From positions 72,312-136,311 of the forward strand of contig CATWQI010000010.1 in assembly GCA_958352885.1 (NCBI GenBank): a stretch of DNA of 64,000 nt, in the 5' to 3' direction. The notes below the pieces were generated by a model. It was not told where the DNA came from. It did no database searches and saw only the letters and a program-made list of their open reading frames with translations. Made by a program: the position numbers and the translations under genes. This document shows positions 34,419-45,393 of this stretch, one piece after another. This DNA is from an uncultured Duncaniella sp. (GTDB lineage: Bacteria > Bacteroidota > Bacteroidia > Bacteroidales > Muribaculaceae). Position 1 is the stretch's first letter. Each line of letters starts with the position of its first letter.

Positions 34419-34541
34419 TTATACCATGGCTTCGGTCCTTGAGAGGGGGATAATGAGATAAAAGTGATGATAAATGAATCAGATTTTCTATTAAATCCGG
34501 TAATATAAGAGTAAATTTACTTCTCAAAAATAGTGACAAAA

Positions 34542-37500
34542 ATGGAGAGAAGAAATATTATTTTAGTATTCCTTATACATGCACTTTGCGGGCTGTATAT
34601 ACAAGCCGAAAATTATTATTTTAGAAATTTAAGTATCTCTGACGGGCTACCTCAGACCACTGTGAACACTATCCTCCAAGATAGTAAAGGATTTATGTGG
34701 TTCGGAACAAAATGGGGATTATGTAGGTACGATGGCATGTCTATACGAAATTTTCATCGTGAGCGTGATAAACCGTATAGTATCGGTAATAACATAATCA
34801 AATGTCTCTATGAGGATGCTCAAAAGCATATATGGGTTGGGACCGATGATGGTTTATATGTGTATTATCCGGAGCAAGAGACATTTTTTTCAATATCACA
34901 TGTAATAGGTAAAGATATTTCAATCGAACATACAGTTACAACAATAGGTGATGATGGGCGTGGACGCATATGGTTTGCTGTAGAGACTGAAGGTTTATAT
35001 TGTTATGACCAGACTGAAGGCAAGTTGATTTGTCATAAGCCGGATGGATTTACTACAAATGTACAATCTTTTGTAGCTGATAAATCTGGGCGTATGTGGA
35101 TAGGTCTGTATGGAGGTGGTCTGTATTATTCGGATGACGATATGAAGACGATTCATCCATATGTATCTCCGATTGATGGTACTGAAACGTTTAGGGGTGA
35201 TGTAATTATGAAAATAGTTAATGGCCCGTATAATCGATTATATATTAGTTCAATACATAATGGTATTCAAAGCCTGAATCTTACAACTGGCAATCGGACT
35301 TCATTATTGAGCCGTGATGAGTCAGGGGAAGCGGTGTTTGGTCGAGAACTTATGGTGCACTCAAATGAAGAATTATGGATTGGAGCTGAGTCCGGAATCT
35401 ATATCTATAATCTGCGTAATGGTAAATACAAGCATTTGAACCAGATGGACCGAAATGATCCGTATGCTCTATCTGATAATGCGGTATATGCTTTATATGA
35501 AGACAGTGAAGGGGGAATATGGGTAGGAACATATTTCGGAGGGGTTAATTTTTTGCCTAAATCATATACACACTTTGAAAAATATTATCCGGTAGGCTCT
35601 GATGCCGAACTACATGGTAAACGTATAAGAGAGTTCTGCCGTGATGATGCCGGTATGATATGGATTGGAACTGAAGATGGTGGATTAAACAAGTTTAATC
35701 CGGATACCAAAGTGTTTAGTTTTTTCACCCCGAGCTCCGGATTTACCAACATACAGAGCCTATGTATGGTAGATGGTTATCTTTGGGTAGGAACGTTTTC
35801 CAAAGGGCTTAAGATTATAGAGCCGGCTACAGGTCGCATAGTGCGTACATTTGAGCAGGATGACAGTTCTGATGCACTGATTGACAATAGTATTTTTGCC
35901 ATTTGTCAGACCACGACAGGAGATGTGTTTATCGGTACGATGTTCGGTCTTATGAAGTATAAATCTTCGACCGCAACTTTTGAACATGTAGATGAACTGG
36001 CTGGTAAATTTGTATATGATATACGAGAGGATTCAAATGGAAATATATGGCTTGCCACCTATGTCAACGGTGCATATTGTTACAAAATAAATGAGCGTGC
36101 ATGGAAAAACTATGTAAATAATGAGTCTGACCCACAGAGTCTGCCGAGTAATAAAGTGCTTAGTGTGTATGAAGATTCTGATAGAAATATATGGCTTACA
36201 ACTGAAGGGGGAGGATGTTGCCGTTATGAGCCGGCATCAGATAGTTTTACGAATTACAATACTTCAAACGGACTTCCGACAGATGTAGTATATCAGATAA
36301 TTGATGACAATAAGGGCCATCTGTGGCTGACATCCAATTCAGGGCTCATTAGGTTTGATTCTGATAGTGGAGAAACAAATGTGTACACTACGTCCGATGG
36401 GTTATTGTGCAATCAGTTCAATTATCGTTCTGCTCTACGGGATTTGAAAGGAGACATATACCTTGGTAGTTTGGAAGGTTTTGTTGTGTTTAATCCTGAG
36501 ACATTTGATGAGCAGCCGGTTCAAACTCCATTGGCGATATTTGATTTTATGCTGTTTAATAAGGAGGTGTATCCCTTTGATAAGAATTCTCCGTTGGAAA
36601 AAAGTATAACCTACTCAGACAGTATCACACTCAGTGCTAATCAAAACTCTTTTTCGTTCCGTATCGGAGCCCTTGATTTTCAGCAATCAGGGATTAAGAA
36701 GCTATTGTATCGTCTTGATGGGTTTGATGCGGATTGGATAGAACTTGGAGAGAGTCCTATAGTGACGTATTCCAATCTAAGCCACGGTAAGTATCGTTTC
36801 CGAATGAAAATGCTTACAAATGATGAGGATAATGAGGCTTCTGAGTATTTGTTATATGTGCGTATCAGACCTCCTTTTTATCTGACAGCCTGGGCATATA
36901 TGGTTTATATTATTGTGCTTTTAGCCGTGGTGGTGATGATATTCCGATATTTCAAGCGTCGCAGTGAGAGGATCAGAAGTACTCAGTTGGAAAAATTCGA
37001 AAGAGAAAAAGAAACTGAGATATATAAGGCAAAAATAGATTTTTTTACGAATGTAGCTCATGAGATACGTACCCCTCTGACACTGATAAAAGGTCCGCTT
37101 GAGAGTATATTGCGACGGAATGATATCGATGCAGAAACCCATGATGACCTTAACATCATGAGCAGGAATACAGATAGACTTCTCAGCTTGACTAACCAGT
37201 TACTTGATTTCAGAAGAGTCGAGAGTCAGGGGTATAGCTTGAATTTTTGCCGTTGTGATGTTTCGGAGATTGTCCGAGAGACTTATACGAGATTTCGCAC
37301 TGCCGCTCGTGACAAATGTCTGGATTTTACACTTGAAATATCAGAGGAACGAATATTAGCACACGTGAATCGTGAGGCATTCATCAAGATATTAAGCAAC
37401 CTGTTTAATAATGGTATAAAGTATGCCGATACATATTTGCACATAAGGCTTGAACTTGACCATGATAAAAAAGAATTTAAGCTAATTACTGAAAATGATG

Positions 37501-38561
37501 GGGTTGTAATTCCTTTAGACGTGAGAGAAAAGATATTCAGGCCATTTGTGCGGCTTGATGAGTCAGCTACCGGTCAGGTAACCACCGGAACAGGTATCGG
37601 ACTTGCTCTGTCGCGGTCTCTTGCTGAACTGCATAGCGGGTCTCTCCGCATGGGGGTGTCGATGGAATGTAATATCTTTCAACTTTCTCTCCCGATGGAA
37701 CAGAATGATACGATACTCTTGGGTGATAATGATAGAGAATCAGAAGCAATGGAGCGTAGTGCCCAAAGCGGGGATAACGGATATGAGACCAACCACAAAA
37801 ATTCAGATAAAAGCAGATGCCACACTGTCCTGGTCGTAGAAGATAATGATGAGATGCGTGATTTTATCAGGCGTCAGCTTGTTTCGCAGTTTAAAGTATA
37901 TACGGCAGCTAATGGTAAAGATGCACTTGAGGTGATAAATGCAAATTTTGTAAATTTGGTCATAAGTGATGTGATTATGCCTGAAATGGATGGTTTTGAA
38001 CTTTGTAAGGCAATAAAGTCTGACATTGGTTCAAGTCATATCCCAGTGGTGTTGCTTACCGCAAAAACCAATGTGCAGTCTAAGATTACTGGCATGGAAC
38101 TTGGTGCGGATTCCTATATTGAAAAACCGTTTTCACCTGAATATCTTCTGGCTGTTGTATCCAATCTTATAGATAATCGTGAAAAATTAAGGCGGGAATT
38201 CGCTAATTCATACTATGCGGAAGTAAGCACTATGGCTTTGTCAAAGGCAGATGAGGAGTTTATAAAAAAACTTAGGATGATTATACAGGCGAATATTTCC
38301 AATCAAGATTTTAACATTGATGATATGGCAGAAAGTTTTAATATGAGCCGTTCTACTTTTTATAGAAAAGTGGAAGGAGTTCTCGACCTTACGCCTAAAG
38401 AGTATTTGAGAGTGGAACGCCTGAAAAAAGCAGCTGAGCTTCTTAAAGAAAAAGAATATCGTATCAATGAGATTTGTTATATGGTAGGATTTAATACGTC
38501 GTCATATTTCACAAAATGTTTTCTTAAGCAGTACGGCGTGCTACCAAAGGATTTTGCATAA
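34542..38561 (+). CDS. Hybrid two-component system regulator of the PUL
   Basis: One-protein sensor, kinase and transcription factor (1339 aa) that detects a glycan breakdown product in the periplasm and activates PUL genes. After a signal peptide (about 1-23) come a long run of Reg_prop beta-propeller repeats (IWVGTDDGLYVYYP, GIWVGTYFGGVNFLP), a Y_Y_Y domain (to about 775) and one membrane helix (about 780-805). The kinase has phospho-acceptor H840 in FTNVAHEIRTPL, an ATPase domain with N-box (NLFNNGIKYAD) and GTGIGLALS. The receiver domain has D1143 (ISDVIMPEMDG). The AraC-type HTH starts at about 1255. ATG 34542 was chosen; an in-frame GTG lies 9 bases upstream. Confidence 0.96.
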   Translation: MERRNIILVFLIHALCGLYIQAENYYFRNLSISDGLPQTTVNTILQDSKGFMWFGTKWGLCRYDGMSIRNFHRERDKPYSIGNNIIKCLYEDAQKHIWVGTDDGLYVYYPEQETFFSISHVIGKDISIEHTVTTIGDDGRGRIWFAVETEGLYCYDQTEGKLICHKPDGFTTNVQSFVADKSGRMWIGLYGGGLYYSDDDMKTIHPYVSPIDGTETFRGDVIMKIVNGPYNRLYISSIHNGIQSLNLTTGNRTSLLSRDESGEAVFGRELMVHSNEELWIGAESGIYIYNLRNGKYKHLNQMDRNDPYALSDNAVYALYEDSEGGIWVGTYFGGVNFLPKSYTHFEKYYPVGSDAELHGKRIREFCRDDAGMIWIGTEDGGLNKFNPDTKVFSFFTPSSGFTNIQSLCMVDGYLWVGTFSKGLKIIEPATGRIVRTFEQDDSSDALIDNSIFAICQTTTGDVFIGTMFGLMKYKSSTATFEHVDELAGKFVYDIREDSNGNIWLATYVNGAYCYKINERAWKNYVNNESDPQSLPSNKVLSVYEDSDRNIWLTTEGGGCCRYEPASDSFTNYNTSNGLPTDVVYQIIDDNKGHLWLTSNSGLIRFDSDSGETNVYTTSDGLLCNQFNYRSALRDLKGDIYLGSLEGFVVFNPETFDEQPVQTPLAIFDFMLFNKEVYPFDKNSPLEKSITYSDSITLSANQNSFSFRIGALDFQQSGIKKLLYRLDGFDADWIELGESPIVTYSNLSHGKYRFRMKMLTNDEDNEASEYLLYVRIRPPFYLTAWAYMVYIIVLLAVVVMIFRYFKRRSERIRSTQLEKFEREKETEIYKAKIDFFTNVAHEIRTPLTLIKGPLESILRRNDIDAETHDDLNIMSRNTDRLLSLTNQLLDFRRVESQGYSLNFCRCDVSEIVRETYTRFRTAARDKCLDFTLEISEERILAHVNREAFIKILSNLFNNGIKYADTYLHIRLELDHDKKEFKLITENDGVVIPLDVREKIFRPFVRLDESATGQVTTGTGIGLALSRSLAELHSGSLRMGVSMECNIFQLSLPMEQNDTILLGDNDRESEAMERSAQSGDNGYETNHKNSDKSRCHTVLVVEDNDEMRDFIRRQLVSQFKVYTAANGKDALEVINANFVNLVISDVIMPEMDGFELCKAIKSDIGSSHIPVVLLTAKTNVQSKITGMELGADSYIEKPFSPEYLLAVVSNLIDNREKLRREFANSYYAEVSTMALSKADEEFIKKLRMIIQANISNQDFNIDDMAESFNMSRSTFYRKVEGVLDLTPKEYLRVERLKKAAELLKEKEYRINEICYMVGFNTSSYFTKCFLKQYGVLPKDFA

Positions 38562-38735
38562 TTGTAACAGGTATAAATGCCTGGCAAAGGAAGTTTCAGG
38601 TGTACACGAATTGTATTTGAGATGAAATTTCCATTTAATGGGACATAAGGGTTCCATTATAACAGACCGTTAAGCTACTTTTGCAATTGAGAAATACAAC
38701 CTTGAATTTTTTTGAAAAACTTTATATTCAAAATC

Positions 38736-41444
38736 ATGAGTCACAAATGGTCTTTGTCAGCGTTTCTAACGGTTATATTGTTAGTTAATTTCGGGGCTGC
38801 TGCAGTCCGAGCTGAAATAGTGCTCCGTTCCAATGCCATTCATGATGGCAATGTGCTATGGGTTATGAAACGGGTTTCGGATGTTAATGCTTCTGGGAGC
38901 CAGATTTCGACAACTGAATTTAGTTCTGAAGACTGGATGGAGGCTGTCGTGCCAGGTACGGTACTGACATCGCTTGTGCATAACAATGTATATCCTGAGC
39001 CGTATTATGGTCTTAATAATAAGATTGAGTCAGGGCTGATTCCTGATATCGCTCAAACAGGGAATGATTTCTATACATATTGGTTCAGAACAGAATTTGA
39101 TGTCCCGGAAACTTATCGAGGCAAGATTGTTTGGCTTCAGGCTGATGGCATCAATTATCGTGCGGAAATATGGATTAACGGACGATTGGCAGACACTTCA
39201 AAGGGGATGTTCATGCAGCGTTTTGTGAACGTTACGGATTTCATTCGTCCTGGGGAGTCCAATGTTATCGCTGTAAAAGTACATCCGGTAGATGCTCCAG
39301 GAAGTAAGGACCCTAAAAGTTGGGGTGCTCCGGGAGAATTCCGTAACGGAGGAAATGGGGACATTGGGCTTAACACGACAATGCTAATGTCTGTGGGATG
39401 GGACTTCTCGTTTATGGATGGAATACGAGACCGCAATACGGGGATATGGCGTGATATATCACTCTTTACGACAGGTACGATTGCATTACGTCATCCATTT
39501 GTCCGTTCATCTCTGAATGTGCCATTATGTGATATCGCTGACGAAACTGTATCTGTTGAAGTAATAAATTCGACATCAGGATATGCTCCAATCACCTGCA
39601 CTGTGCGCGGGGAAATTTTAGGCGAGAATATAAAATTTGAGAAGACTCTAAGCGTTCATCGTGGCGAAGAAAAAATAGTGAGTTTTACGTCGGAAGATTT
39701 TCCTCAGTTGAGAATTGACAATCCACGGTTATGGTGGCCTGTGAACAAAGGGGAACAGAATATGTACGATTTGAGACTGACAGTAGAAGTTGACGGATGT
39801 ATAAGCGACTCTGTTTCGACACGTTTCGGCATACGTCATATTACATCAGATTGTAATACACCTGATGGCTCAAGAGTGTTTTATGTAAATGGGAAACGTC
39901 TGTTCATACGAGGTTCTAACTGGATACCAGAGGGAATGCTCCGCACATCCTGTGAACGTACGTATGCGGAACTCCGTTATACACGTCAAGCCGGAATAAA
40001 TTTATTGCGTATGTGGGGTGGAGGAATCGCTGAGTCCGATTACTTTTTCCGCTTGTGTGATGAAATGGGTATACTGGTATGGCAGGAATTCTGGCTGACA
40101 GGTGACACTAAGCATCCTGTTGACCGTGGCAATTATCTTGACAATGTGGAATCTACAGTCAAGCGAATACGTAATCATCCTTCACTCGCTTACTATGTGG
40201 CATCAAACGAAAGCAGCGAAGTGACAGGTACACCGGAACTCTTGGCTAGGATTGATGGCACTCGCGGGTATCAGATGCAGTCAGAATGTGATGGCGTTCA
40301 TGACGGGAGTCCATACAAGCAGGTAAATCCTATGCAGCATTACGAGAATACGGCTTCTCCTCGTGGCAGCCGCGTTGACGGATTTAATCCGGAATATGGC
40401 GCCCCGACACTCCCTACTGTCGAAGTGCTGCGTGAGATGATGTCAGAAAAAGATCTATGGCCGATTAATAAAGATGTATGGGATTATCTTGACGGGAATG
40501 GTTTTCACCTTGTATCTACGATGTATGCAGACCTTACCGACAAGTATGGTTTATCGCAAACGATTGATGAATTTGCCGGAAAGGCACAATTGGTTGGAGC
40601 GATAAACTCCAAGAGTATATGGGAGGTATGGAATTATAACAAGCTCGATAATGGCGATAGATTCTGTTCTGGATTGCTATTCTGGTATCATAATTGTCCG
40701 GTGCGACAGGTGGCAGCCCGTATGTGGGATTGGTCTCTTGAACCGACAGCATCGCTCTATCACACGGCTAATTCACTTGAACCATTACATCCACAGTTTG
40801 ACTATTTGAAAAATACGGTATCTGTGATTAATGACTACTATTATCCGATAGAGGGGTATACTGTTATTGCTCGTATTTATGACATTGACAGTAATCTTAG
40901 GAGTGAATGTTCGTCAAACGTTAACATTGAGGCTGATGGCGTGGCGAATGATGTGATTCTGCTTGAGTTCCCGGATAATATTTCACAGGTTCATTTTATC
41001 AGCCTTGAGTTACGAGACAAAAAGAACAGGCTTGTGGGGTCAAATTTCTATTGGCGTTCCAAGGACGAATATCAGGGGAGCAAGACACTTACAGGTCCAG
41101 CTGTCTCAGGATTCGAAAGTCTGGCGACTATGAGTAAGGCCGACGTAAAAGTGTCTGCGAATATTCATCGTAGCGGTGATTGTGCCGGTATAAAAGTGAA
41201 AATGTGTAATCCATCGAAAAAAATAGCTTTTTTCAATCGCTTGCAATTGCTTGATGGTGATGAAAAAACTCCCATACGACCGTCATTTTACTCAGATAAT
41301 TTCTTTACATTGCTTCCAGGAGAGACAAAAATTGTAACGATTGAGACTGATGTGAAAAATATCATAGGTGACCGGTTGATATTAAAGACATCCGGTTGGA
41401 ACTCACAGGAGCGTAAGTTTAATCTTTATATTCCTTTGTCATGA
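38736..41444 (+). CDS. Glycoside hydrolase family 2 enzyme
   Basis: Secreted or periplasmic GH2 hydrolase (902 aa) with signal peptide (about 1-33). Layout: a sugar-binding beta-jellyroll domain (about 40-220, EIWINGRLADTSKGMF), an Ig-like domain (about 240-370) and a TIM barrel (about 375-700, ending in Ig-like domains). In YVASNESSEVTG the Asn-Glu pair gives acid/base E492, and E553 in NPEYGAPTLP is the likely nucleophile. The SKDPKSWGAPGEFRNGG insert is typical of the exo-beta-glucosaminidase/mannosidase-like branch rather than beta-galactosidases; substrate specificity is uncertain. ATG 38736 was chosen over a TTG at 38712. A -7-like TACTTTTG is at 38676. The stop overlaps the next gene by 4 bases. 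Confidence 0.9.
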   Translation: MSHKWSLSAFLTVILLVNFGAAAVRAEIVLRSNAIHDGNVLWVMKRVSDVNASGSQISTTEFSSEDWMEAVVPGTVLTSLVHNNVYPEPYYGLNNKIESGLIPDIAQTGNDFYTYWFRTEFDVPETYRGKIVWLQADGINYRAEIWINGRLADTSKGMFMQRFVNVTDFIRPGESNVIAVKVHPVDAPGSKDPKSWGAPGEFRNGGNGDIGLNTTMLMSVGWDFSFMDGIRDRNTGIWRDISLFTTGTIALRHPFVRSSLNVPLCDIADETVSVEVINSTSGYAPITCTVRGEILGENIKFEKTLSVHRGEEKIVSFTSEDFPQLRIDNPRLWWPVNKGEQNMYDLRLTVEVDGCISDSVSTRFGIRHITSDCNTPDGSRVFYVNGKRLFIRGSNWIPEGMLRTSCERTYAELRYTRQAGINLLRMWGGGIAESDYFFRLCDEMGILVWQEFWLTGDTKHPVDRGNYLDNVESTVKRIRNHPSLAYYVASNESSEVTGTPELLARIDGTRGYQMQSECDGVHDGSPYKQVNPMQHYENTASPRGSRVDGFNPEYGAPTLPTVEVLREMMSEKDLWPINKDVWDYLDGNGFHLVSTMYADLTDKYGLSQTIDEFAGKAQLVGAINSKSIWEVWNYNKLDNGDRFCSGLLFWYHNCPVRQVAARMWDWSLEPTASLYHTANSLEPLHPQFDYLKNTVSVINDYYYPIEGYTVIARIYDIDSNLRSECSSNVNIEADGVANDVILLEFPDNISQVHFISLELRDKKNRLVGSNFYWRSKDEYQGSKTLTGPAVSGFESLATMSKADVKVSANIHRSGDCAGIKVKMCNPSKKIAFFNRLQLLDGDEKTPIRPSFYSDNFFTLLPGETKIVTIETDVKNIIGDRLILKTSGWNSQERKFNLYIPLS

Positions 41445-44236
41445 AACTCCGATTGGTAATATTGATTCTGTCGATACATTTTTTTTCGATAGCATATTCG
41501 TCTGATTATGATATTGTGATAGTTGGAGCTACGCCAGGAGGAATCATGACTGCTATATCCGCAGCACGTCAAGGTAAAACAGTATTGTTGCTCGAGCGGA
41601 CAAGTCATATAGGAGGGTTGCCGGCTAACGGACTTGGGGCTACTGATATTGCGACACGAGGCGCAACTACGGGGTTGTTTCAGGAATTTACCAAGCGGAT
41701 TAAACAATACTACGTTGATACGTATGGTATACACTCTGCTCAAGTTGCTGACTGCAGTGACGGATTTCATTTTGAACCATCAGTTGCGGAATCTGTATTC
41801 AAGACAATGTTGGACGAATGTAATGATAAAATTACAGTATTGACAATGCGGCAGTTTGATTCCTATTCATGTAATGTGGAAATATCAGACAGTGTCATTT
41901 CATCAATCAAAGTGATAAATCGACTTACAGGAGCAGAGGAATGTTATTCCGGTCGTATGTTCGCTGACGCAACTTACGAAGGAGACCTTGGAGCGGCGGC
42001 AGGAGTGCCTTTCAGAGTCGGTCGAGAGCCGGCATCTATGTACAATGAGCCTGGCGCCGGTAAGGTATATGAGTATTGGAAAAGTCAGCCGGCAGATGGC
42101 TCTACCGGAGAGGGGGATAATGCAGTTCAAGCTTACAATTATCGATTATGTTTGACCGATTGTAAGGATAATCTTGCAATAATCAAAAAACCGTCAAATT
42201 ATGATAGAGAAGAATATGTATCCCTCATTGAGGATGTGTGGACAGGTCGCAATACGCACTTTGTGATGCGGAACATCACAGACAGTATGATGTGGGATAA
42301 CCGTAAGCATATTGCAGAAGGAGGTCGAACACAGTTAGCGGGTGATAGCTGGGGTATACGCAAAATCAGCAGTATTGTTAGGCTTCCAAACGGTAAAGCA
42401 GATGGCAATAACCAGCATGGAGCCTTTATTTCTACCGATCTTCCAGAAGAAAACTGGGAGTGGCCTACTGCCTCCTGGACCTGGCGTGATGCATTTGCGG
42501 CCAGATTGAAGGATTATACTCTTGGATTACTTTGGTTTGCTGGAAATGATTCGGCTTTACCGGCTCATTTCCGTGAGGCAGTGGCTCAGTGGGGATTTGC
42601 TAAAGATGAATATATTGATAATGATAACTTTCCTCGTCAGGTATATGTAAGAGAAGGGCGTCGTTTCGAAGGTATGTATTTTTTTACAGCTGCTGATGCT
42701 CTCCCGGTTGCTCCTGGGCAGCGACCGCCGGTCCATAGCGAAAGTATCACAGCAAGCCACTATGCACTTGATTCGCATGCGGCACGCAAGCGCGAGCCAG
42801 GGCGTGCGCATCTTGATGGATTTATCAGCTATCAGACTGAGCCATACACTTTGCCGTACGGAGTCATTGTTCCGAAGAATGTAAAGAATCTGTTATTACC
42901 TGTTCCTGTTTCTGGCTCACATATTGGTTTTTCGACTTTAAGAATGGAACCATGCTGGATGGCTCTTGGTCAGGCTGCCGGAATAGCCGCTGCGATAGCT
43001 ATAGATGATTCGGTGTCAGTACAGAATGTGGACATTCGCCGATTGCAGGAGAATCTGTTAAGGCAGAAAGTAACGTTAGTATACTTTCGAGATATCACAC
43101 CAGATAATCCAGGATTTGCGGATGCTCAACGCATGGCATTGAGTGGTAAGATATCAGGATGGGATGCTGATATTAAATCGCGTCCATGGGCGCTTGGTCC
43201 ATTTCAGCGTCCTGATGGTGTAAATCCTCTATTAGAGGCTAGTCAGGCAGAATTCACCTGTCCGATGCGTGGAGTAGATGTAAAATGGGAGGAAGGTCAT
43301 GTGTTTAATCCGGCTGCAGTAATGGTTGATGACAGAATTGCGGTGCTTTACCGAGCTGAAGATAATTCAGGCAATGGAATAGGTAAGCGTACATCGCGCA
43401 TAGGCTACGCTGAGAGTTCTGATGGCATAACGATAACACGTCGATGTGTACCGGTGCTATATCCTGGCGGCGATTCTTTTACTGATATCGATTGTCCTGG
43501 AGGATGCGAGGATCCACGCATTGCTGTGACGGAGGATGGGCTGTATGTGATGCTTTATACATCATGGAATCGTAGGACACCACGTCTTTCGGTTGCGACT
43601 TCTCGGGATTTGATTCATTGGCAAAAACATGGTTCTGCATTTTCCAAAGCTTATGATGGCAGATTTTCTAAAATAGCGACAAAATCGGCTTCAATTCTTA
43701 CTGCACTCAAAAATTCTCAACTGGTTATAGACAAAGTTGATGGTAAGTATTTTATGTATTGGGGGGAATATGCGGTACATGCTGCGACATCAGACAATCT
43801 CATAGATTGGACTCCGATAGTTGACGATGATGGAGAGCTTGTTAGACTTGCTCTTCCACGGACCGGTTATTTTGACAGCCAAATGACAGAATGCGGTCCG
43901 CCTGCAGTCAGGACTCCCTACGGGATTGTCTTAATATATAATGGAAAGAATGACGCTGTTCGTGGTGATAAAATGTATCCTTCAGGGGCATATTGTGCAG
44001 GTCAGATGTTATTTGATGCCGATAATCCACTTCGTCTGATAGACCGTCTTGACTGTCCTTTCTTTCAACCCGAAACTTCATTTGAGAAAAGCGGACAATA
44101 TCGTGATGGGACAGTATTTACTGAAGGACTTGTATATAAAAATGGTCTACTGTATATTTATTATGGATGTGCTGATTCAAAAGTTGCCGTAGCTGTGGCT
44201 GATGGCAAAAATTTGATTGAGAAAAATTTAAATTAA
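41441..44236 (+). CDS. Fusion of FAD-dependent oxidoreductase and GH130-like domain
   Basis: A 931-residue secreted two-domain protein. Residues 1-20 are a signal peptide. Residues 21 to about 545 are an FAD-dependent oxidoreductase with the dinucleotide motif IVIVGATPGGIMTAISAARQ (26-45) and HIGGLPANGLGATDI, as in the FAD_oxidored family common in PULs. Residues about 600-931 form a five-bladed propeller like GH130 mannosyl phosphorylases and hydrolases (FNPAAVMVDDRIAVLYRAED, then CEDPRIAVTEDG with probable catalytic D691). No stop or frameshift separates the parts. GH130 is the best guess; GH43/GH32-clan relatives are alternatives. It overlaps the GH2 gene by 4 bases and precedes GH105 by 24. 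Confidence 0.82.
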   Translation: MKLRLVILILSIHFFSIAYSSDYDIVIVGATPGGIMTAISAARQGKTVLLLERTSHIGGLPANGLGATDIATRGATTGLFQEFTKRIKQYYVDTYGIHSAQVADCSDGFHFEPSVAESVFKTMLDECNDKITVLTMRQFDSYSCNVEISDSVISSIKVINRLTGAEECYSGRMFADATYEGDLGAAAGVPFRVGREPASMYNEPGAGKVYEYWKSQPADGSTGEGDNAVQAYNYRLCLTDCKDNLAIIKKPSNYDREEYVSLIEDVWTGRNTHFVMRNITDSMMWDNRKHIAEGGRTQLAGDSWGIRKISSIVRLPNGKADGNNQHGAFISTDLPEENWEWPTASWTWRDAFAARLKDYTLGLLWFAGNDSALPAHFREAVAQWGFAKDEYIDNDNFPRQVYVREGRRFEGMYFFTAADALPVAPGQRPPVHSESITASHYALDSHAARKREPGRAHLDGFISYQTEPYTLPYGVIVPKNVKNLLLPVPVSGSHIGFSTLRMEPCWMALGQAAGIAAAIAIDDSVSVQNVDIRRLQENLLRQKVTLVYFRDITPDNPGFADAQRMALSGKISGWDADIKSRPWALGPFQRPDGVNPLLEASQAEFTCPMRGVDVKWEEGHVFNPAAVMVDDRIAVLYRAEDNSGNGIGKRTSRIGYAESSDGITITRRCVPVLYPGGDSFTDIDCPGGCEDPRIAVTEDGLYVMLYTSWNRRTPRLSVATSRDLIHWQKHGSAFSKAYDGRFSKIATKSASILTALKNSQLVIDKVDGKYFMYWGEYAVHAATSDNLIDWTPIVDDDGELVRLALPRTGYFDSQMTECGPPAVRTPYGIVLIYNGKNDAVRGDKMYPSGAYCAGQMLFDADNPLRLIDRLDCPFFQPETSFEKSGQYRDGTVFTEGLVYKNGLLYIYYGCADSKVAVAVADGKNLIEKNLN

Positions 44237-44260
44237 TATAATACATTAAAACAAATCATT

Positions 44261-45367
44261 ATGACAAAAAAACTTATTACAGCATTGGTAATGCTATTTA
44301 CACTTCAGTGTGCGACAGCTCAAAAAAATGCGTTAAGTAACTTTCCACAGGGTTATACACCGGAAGAGGTTGGTCGCCGGATGGCATATCGTTTTGTAAC
44401 TGAAAAGCATGCTCTTCATGTTGGAAAATGGATTGGATATCCTGAAACATTTTATTGGAATGGCTCAATCAGATATGCAGCCCTTGCTGATGATAAATCA
44501 TTGATGTCATTGTTGCAGAGACGTTTCGAACATCTGTTTAACGAAGAGAAGCATCTGCAACCAATCATGAATCATGTTGATGTCAATATGTTCGGTAGTC
44601 TGCCATTGTGGTTATATGAAGTGACGGGAGACAATCGATATAAGGATCTCGGTATGCGGTATGCAGACACGCAGTGGCAGATTCCTTCTGACGCTACTGT
44701 TGAGCAGAAACAGTGGGATGCTGACGGCTATTCGTGGCAGACCAGGCTATGGATAGACGATATGTATATGATACCTGTTGTCCAGATTCAGGCCTATAAA
44801 ACAACAAAGGATAAAAAGTATCTTGACCGTACTGCGCGTCAAATGGTGAAGTATCTTGATGAACTCCAACGTTCCAATGGCCTATTTTATCATGCTCCTG
44901 ACGTTCCGTATTATTGGTGCCGCGGTAACGGTTGGATGGCTGCCGGGATGACAGAAGTGCTACGCTGTTTGCCTAAAAACCATGTGGATAGAGCTAGGAT
45001 TATGGAAGGATACCGTAAGATGATGTCCAGTCTTTTGGAGTACCAGAACGATGAGGGTTTATGGAATCAATTGATTGATGAGCCTGATTACTGGACGGAG
45101 ACATCAGGGTCGGCAATGTTTATATATGCATTTATCAATGGTGTGAAAAACGGTTGGCTTGACGCAAAGGTATACGGTCCTGCGGCACGTAAGGGTTGGC
45201 TATCGTTAGTGGATTATATCAATGAGAAAAACCAGATAAGCAATGTCTGTGCCGGAACAAATAAAAAAAATGATAAACAGTATTATTATGACCGTCCTCG
45301 TAATACAGGTGATTATCACGGTCAGGGTCCGGTGTTGTGGTGTGTGGCCGCATTGATGGAAAAATGA
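44261..45367 (+). CDS. Glycoside hydrolase family 105/88 unsaturated uronyl hydrolase
   Basis: (alpha/alpha)6-barrel enzyme (368 aa) that removes a 4,5-unsaturated uronic acid from the end of lyase-generated oligosaccharides by vinyl-ether hydration. It has a signal peptide at 1-20. Recognisable segments are MNHVDVNMFGSLPLWLY (about 107-123), RLWIDDMYMIPVVQIQ (about 162-177, with the conserved Asp pair) and YYWCRGNGWMAAGM (about 213-226). This family implies a polysaccharide lyase upstream in the pathway, yet none is seen in this PUL. Confidence 0.9.
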   Translation: MTKKLITALVMLFTLQCATAQKNALSNFPQGYTPEEVGRRMAYRFVTEKHALHVGKWIGYPETFYWNGSIRYAALADDKSLMSLLQRRFEHLFNEEKHLQPIMNHVDVNMFGSLPLWLYEVTGDNRYKDLGMRYADTQWQIPSDATVEQKQWDADGYSWQTRLWIDDMYMIPVVQIQAYKTTKDKKYLDRTARQMVKYLDELQRSNGLFYHAPDVPYYWCRGNGWMAAGMTEVLRCLPKNHVDRARIMEGYRKMMSSLLEYQNDEGLWNQLIDEPDYWTETSGSAMFIYAFINGVKNGWLDAKVYGPAARKGWLSLVDYINEKNQISNVCAGTNKKNDKQYYYDRPRNTGDYHGQGPVLWCVAALMEK

Positions 45368-45393
45368 TAGATGAATTCATAATTTATTTAGTT

